A stretch of DNA of 64,000 bases from Endozoicomonas sp. 8E (GTDB lineage Bacteria; Pseudomonadota; Gammaproteobacteria; Pseudomonadales; Endozoicomonadaceae). The notes under the pieces were generated by a model. The model saw nothing but the letters and a program-made list of their open reading frames with translations, had not been told where the DNA came from and did no database searches. Where the stretch lies: the NCBI RefSeq assembly GCF_032883915.1, contig NZ_CP120717.1, positions 3,045,697-3,109,696 on the forward strand, written 5' to 3'. Positions 34,499 to 41,872 of the stretch are shown in pieces (position 1 is the first letter of the stretch; each line of letters opens with the position of its first letter). Both the position numbers and the translations under genes were made by a program.

Positions 34499-35698
34499 AT
34501 GAAAGACAACGATGTGAGTAATAACCAGAATCAATGGGCGTTTGAAACTCAGGCTATCAGGACTGGCGTCATTCGCAGTGGTGAGAGAGAGCACAGCGAA
34601 GCTATTTATCTGACTTCCAGCTTCACTTATGACAGTGCTGAGCAGGCTCAGGCTGTTTTTGCCGGAGATGAACAGGGCAATGTTTACTCACGCTATACCA
34701 ATCCTTCAGTAAAAATGTTTGAAGAGCGTATGGCAGCCCTTGAAGGGGGAGAGTTGGCCTGTGCCGCTTCTTCAGGCATGGCGGCTATCCTGGGTATGTG
34801 CATGGGGTTGTTGAAAGCCGGTGATCATGTGATTTGCTCTCGCAGTGTTTTTGGTACGACGGTCACCATTTTTGCCAAATACCTGGACAAATTTGGCGTA
34901 GAAACCACTTTTGTAGATTTCACGGATTACCAGCAGTGGCGAGATGCAATGCGTCCTGAAACACGTCTTTTGTTTCTGGAAACGCCTTCGAACCCTCTGG
35001 GCGAAGTAGTGGATCTGGAAATCATGGCCGCCATTGCTCATGAGAATGATGCTTTGCTGATGGTGGATAACTGCTTCTGTACACCGGCTCTGCAGCAGCC
35101 TCTGAAACTTGGAGCGGATATTGTCGTCCACTCTACCACCAAGTTTATTGACGGTCAGGGACGCTGTATGGGCGGAGTGGCTGTCGGCAGCAGGGAGCTG
35201 ATCAGTGAGATGCATCTCTGGCAACGAGCGGCCGGCGCTTCAATGAGCCCTTTTAATGCCTGGAATTTCTACAAGTCTCTTGAAACACTCAGCCTCAGGG
35301 TCAATGCTCATTGCCGCAATGCAATGGCACTGGCCCAATGGCTGGAAGCGCATCCTGCTGTTGAAAAGGTTCACTACAGTGGTCTTGAGTCTCACCCTGG
35401 TCACAGTCTGGCAAAACGTCAGCAGAAAGCCTTTGGCGGTGTTCTTGCCTTTGAAGTCAAAGGCGGTCGAGAGCAGGCCTGGAAGGTAATGGATGCGGTA
35501 ACCTTTATTTCTAGAACCGCTAATCTGGGTGATACTCGTACAACGATTACTCATCCGGCTACCACTACGCACTGTCGTCTTTCTGATGAAGACAAAGCAA
35601 GAGCCGGTATTACCGAAAATTTGATCAGGGTGGCTGTAGGCCTTGAGAACCTTGAAGATCTCAAGGCTGATCTTGAAAAAGGATTAGCCCAGCTTTAA
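34499..35698 (+). CDS. metZ: O-succinylhomoserine sulfhydrylase
   Basis: 399 residues from ATG 34499, with AAAGGA six bases before it; an upstream in-frame ATG (34463) lacks this. The protein is a Cys/Met-metabolism PLP enzyme. It has LTSSFTYDSAEQA, YSRYTNPSV, ASSGMAAIL and the PLP-binding Lys in HSTTKFIDGQGR. Two further signatures near the end, FISRTANLGDTRTTITHPAT and NLIRVAVGLENL, are typical of MetZ. It joins O-succinylhomoserine and sulfide to give homocysteine in direct-sulfhydrylation methionine synthesis. Complete, cytoplasmic, apparently monocistronic. Confidence 0.93.
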   Translation: MKDNDVSNNQNQWAFETQAIRTGVIRSGEREHSEAIYLTSSFTYDSAEQAQAVFAGDEQGNVYSRYTNPSVKMFEERMAALEGGELACAASSGMAAILGMCMGLLKAGDHVICSRSVFGTTVTIFAKYLDKFGVETTFVDFTDYQQWRDAMRPETRLLFLETPSNPLGEVVDLEIMAAIAHENDALLMVDNCFCTPALQQPLKLGADIVVHSTTKFIDGQGRCMGGVAVGSRELISEMHLWQRAAGASMSPFNAWNFYKSLETLSLRVNAHCRNAMALAQWLEAHPAVEKVHYSGLESHPGHSLAKRQQKAFGGVLAFEVKGGREQAWKVMDAVTFISRTANLGDTRTTITHPATTTHCRLSDEDKARAGITENLIRVAVGLENLEDLKADLEKGLAQL

Positions 35699-35811
35699 AT
35701 AAGCCCCCCGGAACAGAAAAGGAATTCTGTTCTTTTGTGTCGATTGACCGATAAAACAGCCTTGAGTACAAAAAGCAAAGTCTTCAAAATAATAACAACG
35801 GTTCCCAATTA

Positions 35812-36711
35812 ATGAATGAAGTCAATCAATGTATTCATGCGCTGAATACGATTATCCGTGGCAAGGACCTGGAAATTCGGCTTGCGGTTTGTTGTCTTCT
35901 TGCCCGAGGTCACCTGCTCATCGAAGATCTGCCAGGAATGGGTAAAACAACGCTGGTTCATGCACTGGCGCGGGTCATGGGGTTAGATCACCAGCGAGTG
36001 CAGTTTACCAGTGACTTGCTACCTGCTGATATTATCGGGGTCACCGTTTTTGATAAAAAGAGTGCCAGCTTTGCCTTCCAGCCCGGGCCAGTTTTTTCCC
36101 GGCTGTTGCTGGCGGATGAAATCAACAGAGCTTCACCCAGAACGCAAAGTGCCTTACTTGAAGCCATGGAGGAGCGTCAGGTTTCGGTAGATGGTCAGCC
36201 GCAATCCCTGCCCGAACCTTTTTTCGTAGTGGCAACCCAGAATCCTGTCTATCAGGAAGGCACTTTTCCCCTGCCAGAATCCCAGCTTGACCGATTCTTG
36301 ATGAGACTGGAGCTGGGCTATCCCGATCCTGAATCAGAGAAAGCCATTTTGAAAGGCGAAGCCGGCAGGGTGGAACTGAATGCGCTGCCTGTCATCTTCA
36401 ATGCAGATCAATTGATCAAGGCCCAGAATGCATCAGCCCGGGTACATGCCGGGGAGATGTTATTGGACTATGTCATGAGGCTGATTTCTCGCACCAGAGA
36501 GGCGGGTTGCTTCCATGTTGGACTCTCGCCACGGGCGGGTCTGGCGTTAATGGCGGCTGCAAAAGCCTGGGCCTGGATGGAAGGTCGGGGCTATGTTATA
36601 CCCGAGGATATTCAGGCTGTGTTTGTCCCTGTTGCCGATCACCGATTACATGCAAAGGAAAAAGGTCAATCGGTCAGGGAGTTGCTGACTACCACTCAAG
36701 TTGTGGGATAA
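35812..36711 (+). CDS. MoxR-family AAA+ ATPase
   Basis: 299 residues. Walker A is DLPGMGKTTL, Walker B LLLADEINRASP, sensor 1 FVVATQNPVYQEGTFPLPES, and sensor 2 lies near GLSPRAGLALM. MoxR ATPases act as chaperones that help assemble or mature membrane or metal-containing complexes. It is the first gene of a MoxR-DUF58-transglutaminase operon; the DUF58 gene starts 5 bases after its stop. The set is common in Pseudomonas and relatives. Confidence 0.93.
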   Translation: MNEVNQCIHALNTIIRGKDLEIRLAVCCLLARGHLLIEDLPGMGKTTLVHALARVMGLDHQRVQFTSDLLPADIIGVTVFDKKSASFAFQPGPVFSRLLLADEINRASPRTQSALLEAMEERQVSVDGQPQSLPEPFFVVATQNPVYQEGTFPLPESQLDRFLMRLELGYPDPESEKAILKGEAGRVELNALPVIFNADQLIKAQNASARVHAGEMLLDYVMRLISRTREAGCFHVGLSPRAGLALMAAAKAWAWMEGRGYVIPEDIQAVFVPVADHRLHAKEKGQSVRELLTTTQVVG

Positions 36712-36716
36712 CAGGT

Positions 36717-37709
36717 ATGTCAGAAGGCGCTGTAAAACGGCGATATCGCCAATGGCTGGATCGACGCATTCCTCCGGCTGCCCAGGTGACTCTGGATCAA
36801 AAGCGGATTTTTATCCTGCCCACAAAAGGGGGCTACATCTGGCTATCTGTTGCGACCCTTATTTTTATTCTTGCCGCCAATTATGTTAACAGTCTCGCTT
36901 TCGGCCTGTCCTTTTTTATGGTCAGTCTGTTTATGCTGACCATCCTTCACACCTGGAGAAACCTGGCGGGCATCACCCTGGTTTCAAAATCTGCCGGTTC
37001 GGGACATGTTGGGGACCTGATACCGGTTCACTTGCAATTGCAGACAGGTGGGCGAGGTCGGCAATCTGTGAGATTAGGCTGGCCCGAAAATGAGCAAGTG
37101 ACCTATTCCTTCGAAACGGATCTGGACTTGAGCCTGCGGGTAAAAGCAACATCCAGAGGCTGGTTTCGTCCGGGAAGGATGAGAGTCGAGAGCCTGTATC
37201 CTCTGGGATTTTGCAGGGCCTGGAGTTGGGTTCAACTTGAAATGCACACACTGATTTATCCCCGACCTGATTATACCCACCCTGTTCCAAGCCTACTGGG
37301 CGCGGGAGAGGGAGCCGGTGTCCAGACACGATCAGGGCAGGATGAATTTGCCGGTTTCCGCCGGTTTAAAGAGACGGATCTTGCGGGTCATGTTGACTGG
37401 AAAGGGTATGCGAGAACCAGTGAGCTGAATACCAAGCTGTTTGAAGAGCCTATTGGTCATCAGGTTAAGCTCTCCCTAAAGCATAATCCCGGCGTGAGTC
37501 TGGAAGATAAACTATCTGTTCTGGTTGGCTGGTGCCTGAAATGCGAATCCACTAACAAACCTTACAGCTTGTCTGTTCCCGGGACAGAGTTGGCTGCCAA
37601 TGGAGGGCGCAAGCATTTAAAACAGTGCCTTGAGACTTTGGCACTATTTGCTTCTGGTTCTGACAGGGCTTCGGACAGTGTAAAGTCAGGAGGTGGTCGT
37701 GCTGAGTAA
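36717..37709 (+). CDS. DUF58 domain protein
   Basis: 330 residues from ATG 36717 (MSEGAVKRRYRQWLDRRIPP). The frame stays open far upstream into the MoxR gene, but the ATG 5 bases after the MoxR stop fits the operon. Two adjacent hydrophobic helices (about 35-75) anchor it in the membrane. The C-terminal half carries the DUF58 hallmark EFAGFRRFKETDLAGHVDWK, with VWA-like features. It is a partner of MoxR ATPases and acts with the transglutaminase gene next to it, whose start it overlaps by 11 bases. Confidence 0.9.
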   Translation: MSEGAVKRRYRQWLDRRIPPAAQVTLDQKRIFILPTKGGYIWLSVATLIFILAANYVNSLAFGLSFFMVSLFMLTILHTWRNLAGITLVSKSAGSGHVGDLIPVHLQLQTGGRGRQSVRLGWPENEQVTYSFETDLDLSLRVKATSRGWFRPGRMRVESLYPLGFCRAWSWVQLEMHTLIYPRPDYTHPVPSLLGAGEGAGVQTRSGQDEFAGFRRFKETDLAGHVDWKGYARTSELNTKLFEEPIGHQVKLSLKHNPGVSLEDKLSVLVGWCLKCESTNKPYSLSVPGTELAANGGRKHLKQCLETLALFASGSDRASDSVKSGGGRAE

Positions 37710-39702
37710 TGCTCAGGTGAGCAGAACCTCAACATTGTGGTTAACTGCAGCACTTCTGTCAGTCCTGTTGCCCATTTGGAAGCAAGTTCCGACGCTGATT
37801 ATTTTGCTGGGTTGTCTTTCAGCAGGCTGGCGGATCACTATTTTGCTGGGTAGAGGGCAGTGGCCGCCTTTTTTATTGCGTCTGGGTCTGATTCTGATTG
37901 CACTGGTTACGGTGATAGTCAGTTTCAGGCCATTGATATCTCTGGAATCATCGGTCTCTTTTCTGGCAGCAGGGTATGCTCTCAAACTGTTGGAAATGAG
38001 AAGCCAGCGTGATGCGCTTGTTGTGATTTACATCGGTTATTTTCTGGTGGCGACAGCCGTCCTTTTCTCCCAGTCGTTATTACAAACACTCTACCTGATG
38101 TTCTGTCTGGTCATGTTGATTGCTGCCCAGCAGGGCTTGTTCCGGTCAACGAATGCGGCACCTGTTATTTCGAGTGTCAGGTTTGCAGGCCTTCTTGTTT
38201 TGCAGGCAGCTCCTTTAACCGTTCTCCTGTTTGTCCTGGTGCCCCGAATGGGACCGCTCTGGTCAGTACCCCTTCCTGACAACAGTGCCAGAACCGGCTT
38301 AACCGATGCTATGACGCCCGGCGATATAGCAAAACTCAGTCGTTCAGATGAGCTGGTGTTTCGAGCACGCTTTGCTGGTGATGTGCCACCACCTCGGCAA
38401 AGATACTGGCGGGCTGTGGTTTTGGATCAGTTTGATGGCAAGACCTGGAAGCAAACGGACAAGCCTTTTTCTGTTGCCGCTATTTTGCAGAAAGATTGGG
38501 TCAGTAGGCAACCTGAAAGTGAAGGCTGGTGGAAGAATCGTCACGGAAGCTATCAATATGAAGTGATGATGGAGCCTACCGGAAAACCATGGATGTATAC
38601 ATTGGGGGCCGCTGGCACAGTGGCTGAAAACAGTTTTTTCTACAGGACAATGAGACTGGTATCAGATCGACCGATTGACAGCCGATTGTTGTACTCCCTG
38701 GATGGGATGTTGCCTCAGACACGATCTGTCTCAATGCCAGACTGGCTTGCTGCATTGAATACTCAGATTCCGGATCTTGGAAATGACCGAAGTCGACAAT
38801 ATGCCCTCAGACTCTTCAACCAGGCAGGTCAGGATCCCATGAAAATGGCGGCTCGATTGTTGTCGCTGTTCCGTCTGGATGACTTCCACTACACCCTTTC
38901 ACCGCCTTTATACGATCAAAACTCTACGGTTGATGAATTTCTGTTTGAAGGTAGGCGAGGTTTTTGTGCCCATTATGCCGGAGCATTTGTTTATCTGATG
39001 AGGGCTGCGGGTGTTCCGGCCAGGGTCATCGGCGGTTATCAGGGTGGAGAGTTTAAGGAAGCTGATAACCTGATTCAGGTTCGGCAGTTCGATGCGCATG
39101 CCTGGGCTGAAATCTGGGTGGCAGGACAGGGATGGCTGAGGTTTGACCCAACTGCAGCGGTTTCACCCCAGCGAATAGAGGCGGGTCTGGAAGCGGCTAT
39201 CGGCAGCTCCGGAACTTTTTTGCCAGACAGTCCTTTATCTCTCTACCGTTACCGTGAGTCAGACTTTATTAACAGAGTCAGGCTGGCCTTTGAGAAAGCA
39301 GAATATCAATGGCAGAGATCGGTCGTGAATTTCAAGCAGGATCAGCAGGAAGCCTTTCTGAGAAGCCTGTTGGGTGATAAAGATTTTTATTGGCGACAAG
39401 GGGTAGCTCTGACGATAGGGGTAAGCGTGATACTGGCCATATTATCCCTGACTTTACTGTATCGCCGACAGACTCTACCTCCGCTCCAGAAACTCTATGC
39501 CCGTTTCCTGAAAAAAATGGCCAGAAGAGGCTTTGTCCCTCAGGAGGGTGAAGCAGAGTTGAGTTTTGCCCGCCGTATTTCTCAATCGGATGACAGGCTT
39601 ACAGAACCTGTGATGTCGTTTTGTGAGGTTTATATGCGAGCGGCTTATGGAGAAAAGCATTCGGAAATGGACGAGCTGAAGCGGCTTTTGACCCGTTTTT
39701 AG
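37699..39702 (+). CDS. tgpA: Transglutaminase-like membrane protein (TgpA/DUF3488 type)
   Basis: 667 residues from GTG 37699, chosen because AGGAGG ends 5 bases before; GTG 37693 is possible. Several N-terminal transmembrane helices (about 10-200, DUF3488) are followed by a periplasmic transglutaminase core with catalytic Cys (GRRGFCAHYAGAF, about 423), His (FDAHAWAEIW, about 466) and Asp (RFDPTA, about 482). One more membrane helix lies near 575, then a DUF4129-like tail. TgpA is a periplasmic transglutaminase first described in Pseudomonas aeruginosa. Its natural substrate is not known. Last gene of the operon. Repeat B starts 2 bases after its stop. Confidence 0.92.
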   Translation: MLSNAQVSRTSTLWLTAALLSVLLPIWKQVPTLIILLGCLSAGWRITILLGRGQWPPFLLRLGLILIALVTVIVSFRPLISLESSVSFLAAGYALKLLEMRSQRDALVVIYIGYFLVATAVLFSQSLLQTLYLMFCLVMLIAAQQGLFRSTNAAPVISSVRFAGLLVLQAAPLTVLLFVLVPRMGPLWSVPLPDNSARTGLTDAMTPGDIAKLSRSDELVFRARFAGDVPPPRQRYWRAVVLDQFDGKTWKQTDKPFSVAAILQKDWVSRQPESEGWWKNRHGSYQYEVMMEPTGKPWMYTLGAAGTVAENSFFYRTMRLVSDRPIDSRLLYSLDGMLPQTRSVSMPDWLAALNTQIPDLGNDRSRQYALRLFNQAGQDPMKMAARLLSLFRLDDFHYTLSPPLYDQNSTVDEFLFEGRRGFCAHYAGAFVYLMRAAGVPARVIGGYQGGEFKEADNLIQVRQFDAHAWAEIWVAGQGWLRFDPTAAVSPQRIEAGLEAAIGSSGTFLPDSPLSLYRYRESDFINRVRLAFEKAEYQWQRSVVNFKQDQQEAFLRSLLGDKDFYWRQGVALTIGVSVILAILSLTLLYRRQTLPPLQKLYARFLKKMARRGFVPQEGEAELSFARRISQSDDRLTEPVMSFCEVYMRAAYGEKHSEMDELKRLLTRF

Positions 39703-39704
39703 GG

Positions 39705-39918
39705 CTAGCAGCCTGTCGGACTTAAGACTGTCCTACGCGGCAACTGCTCCTGCGTTGCTCTAGCTCCTGCATCCATGCAGTCGTGCGGTTGCGATAAATT
39801 GGTCTAAAAATTCCTGCTCCCTCGTCAAATAGCTCGCTATTCTCCTCGGAATCAGAAATTTTTATCCTCAATTTCTCGCAATCCTCGCTACGGACGCTCA
39901 AGTCCGACAGGCTGCTAG
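39705..39918. repeat. Palindromic repeat copy B (214 bp)
   Basis: Ends are 22-bp inverted repeats (CTAGCAGCCTGTCGG...), one mismatch, with CTAG at both ends. The middle also pairs with itself, so the whole unit can fold as one long hairpin. It is a near-identical copy of D (57808-58021). It lies directly after tgpA and shares its right CTAG with copy C. Confidence 0.93.
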
Positions 39919-40081
39919 GAGCCTGACCGAGAATAGACTGCCCTACTGCGGCGGCAGCAAATTGGTCTGAAAATCCGCTTTTGTTCGTCAAATAGCTCGC
40001 TATTCTCCTTACAAAACCGAATTTTCATCCTCAATTTTCTGCCGTCCTCGCGACGGGCGCTATTCTCGGTCAGGCTCCTAG
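39915..40081. repeat. Palindromic repeat copy C (167 bp)
   Basis: Ends are perfect 22-bp inverted repeats (CTAGGAGCCTGACCG...). The ends differ from copies B and D, but the inner piece GTCAAATAGCTCGCTATTCTCC is shared in part (TCAAATAGCTCGCTATTCTC). Its left CTAG is the right CTAG of B. Its right CTAG contains the stop codon of the minus-strand macro-domain gene. Confidence 0.93.
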
Positions 40082-41256
40082 ATGATTTCTCGTTTAGGTG
40101 GCTTTGGCATCTTCTGGCTCAGATAATGGTTAATGTATCGCTGGGTTTCCTGACCTTTTTCGGTGCCGGGGCAAACCAGATACACTTTGGGTGGTTTGGT
40201 TTCATAAGTATGGCTGCTCATGTATCGGCTGATGGCTACGCAAACAATGGTCGCTGCTCTTTGCGGGGAAAGGTTCATTTCAGAGCTGAAAATGGGGATG
40301 GCTATGCTCGACAGATTTTTCCTGTGAGCGGCTTCAATGGTGGATCGGTAGGCGCCGACCAACTCTGAATGAATATTCCCGGAATCGGCATGTGGAAGCA
40401 TGGCATGAACCATGTGACTGAAGCCTCTGTCCCGCAGAGCAGGGCTGGGTGAAATGACGGCCAGTCCCGGTTGCACCTTTTTAATAGCTTCCAGAAACCC
40501 TTTTTTTGCCAAGCCGGTATCAATTTCGGAAAGCTGCTTCAGTAAAGCCGTCTCATGTTTTGATCCCTTGGGAGTGTACGGGCAGGCAATGGCTTGAATA
40601 GGCGGGGTTTGTAGTTCATTCAACCGGCTGATATCCCCGGACATCAAAAAGACCTCTTGTCCAAGCAGTTGGTCAGTAGGTATTGTGACATCCGTTTGCA
40701 TCAGAGTACCTGTAGATGGTTGTGCTGAAGGAGTGATAAGAAGCTCAAGGGGCCTGACAAAATCGGCAAGTTTGCGAGCCTCTCCAACAGGATGCCTCGT
40801 AGTCAGATCATTCAAAACAGCTGGCCAGTTAGCGGCGCCCACCTGGTTCACAAGTTTGGAAAAAGCCTGCAGGTCTTCCAGCGTTCCCTGTTTGTAGGTT
40901 TTGATTTGAAGGCGTCTGGCTTGGGTTAGCAGTTTGTTCTGAAGTTCAGATAAGAGGTCAGTCTCTTCAGTGAGTGTGCTGACATCAATACCAATGCGGG
41001 CAAAGTCATTCCTGGACTGTTGAGCGGCTCTGTTGATTCGGGACCTGGGAGTATCATGGCGTTTAATGTCTCGAAGTCTTATGCCCGAATAAGGATTGTC
41101 GCCTCTGGCTCTGGCTTCCTGAAGCAGGGCGGCAGGGTCTTCCAGTACCCGGGTTTTCCGGTTCCAGTTAAAGGCTGAGCGCAGTTTGTGTTTTACCCAG
41201 CTTTTGAAAATCTGCCAGTTGGATGCCGAACTGACCGAGTCAGACGTTGGAATCAT
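40078..41256 (-). CDS. Protein with macro-domain-like C-terminus, possible effector
   Basis: 392 residues. Residues 1-190 are basic, Ser/Arg-rich and helical with no recognisable domain. Residues about 200-380 resemble a macro domain, which binds ADP-ribose: strands IQAIACPYTP, LAVISPSPALRDRGFSHMVH, SSIAIPIFSSE and KVYLVCPG, and the helix VGAYRSTIEAAHRKN. The usual N-terminal GDI(T/V) appears as SGDISRLNELQTP. No signal peptide. The organisation suggests a secreted or regulatory ADP-ribose-binding protein. Its stop codon TAG is formed by the repeat C end. Family assignment is by pattern only. Confidence 0.55.
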   Translation of the reverse strand: MIPTSDSVSSASNWQIFKSWVKHKLRSAFNWNRKTRVLEDPAALLQEARARGDNPYSGIRLRDIKRHDTPRSRINRAAQQSRNDFARIGIDVSTLTEETDLLSELQNKLLTQARRLQIKTYKQGTLEDLQAFSKLVNQVGAANWPAVLNDLTTRHPVGEARKLADFVRPLELLITPSAQPSTGTLMQTDVTIPTDQLLGQEVFLMSGDISRLNELQTPPIQAIACPYTPKGSKHETALLKQLSEIDTGLAKKGFLEAIKKVQPGLAVISPSPALRDRGFSHMVHAMLPHADSGNIHSELVGAYRSTIEAAHRKNLSSIAIPIFSSEMNLSPQRAATIVCVAISRYMSSHTYETKPPKVYLVCPGTEKGQETQRYINHYLSQKMPKPPKREII

Positions 41257-41485
41257 GCTTAAGCCAGAAAATCTACTGATAGTCTTCAGTATAATCAGTT
41301 CATTCCTGATCTGGATTTACAGGGCTAAAAGGTATCTGGCAAGGCTGGCTGACAACGTCAGCTGGATAAGTTATCGACTTTCTGGCGAGTCTTTCTGCTG
41401 GCAGGAAATACGCTGTCAATTTTTCCACTTTGGCAACCAGGCTTAGAAAAAAGTCCCCGCACAATAGCGGCTGTTGCAAAACTCC

Positions 41486-41819
41486 AACAACTCGTTCCCA
41501 CGCTCTGAGGGTGTCGCAAAACTCTCTCCAGCCTGGGAACGAGTTGACTCCCGTCATTCCCGACTTCATTCTCGTCATTCCCGACTTCATTCTCGTCATT
41601 CTCGGTTTTATTCTCGTCATTCTCGGTTTTATTCTCGTCATTCTCGGTTTTATTCTCGTCATTCCCGCGAAGGCGGGAATCCACACTGGCTCACCACCAG
41701 AGCCATACTGCCCGGTGCCACCCTGGCCTTGTCATCCCCGAGAAGGCAGAGATTCACCGTTGGCGCTGGATTCCCGCCTTCGCGGGAATGACGACCTCAG
41801 AGCGTGGGAACGAGTTGTT
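41486..41819. repeat. Repeat cluster: 25-bp inverted pair, 21-bp tandem units and small palindromes
   Basis: A perfect 25-bp inverted repeat bounds the unit: 41486-41510 (AACAACTCGTTCCCACG...) and 41795-41819. Inside, six 21-bp tandem units run from 41548 to 41673 (TTCTCGTCATTCTCGGTT...), and ATTCCCGCGAAGGCGGGAAT lies at 41661-41680 with a reverse copy near 41770-41789. The last motif is similar to the dRS3 repeat of Neisseria. The unit lies downstream of acnB. Confidence 0.85.
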
Positions 41820-41850
41820 AAAAAAATCCCCGCACAATGGCGGGGATTTG
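41819..41850 (-). terminator. Rho-independent terminator of acnB
   Basis: On the minus strand: AAATCCCCGC, short loop, GCGGGGATTT, then a T-run (plus-strand A-run at 41819-41826). Confidence 0.85.
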
Positions 41851-41872
41851 AGGTTGACAATCGGGTTACTGA

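Noticed and set aside
36507..36716. N-terminal extension of the DUF58 gene
   Set aside because: It overlaps the MoxR gene in another frame. The ATG at 36717 right after the MoxR stop is the natural start.
41548..41673. Possible CRISPR array
   Set aside because: The 21-bp units follow each other without spacers and differ by drift, and no cas gene is near. It is a tandem repeat.
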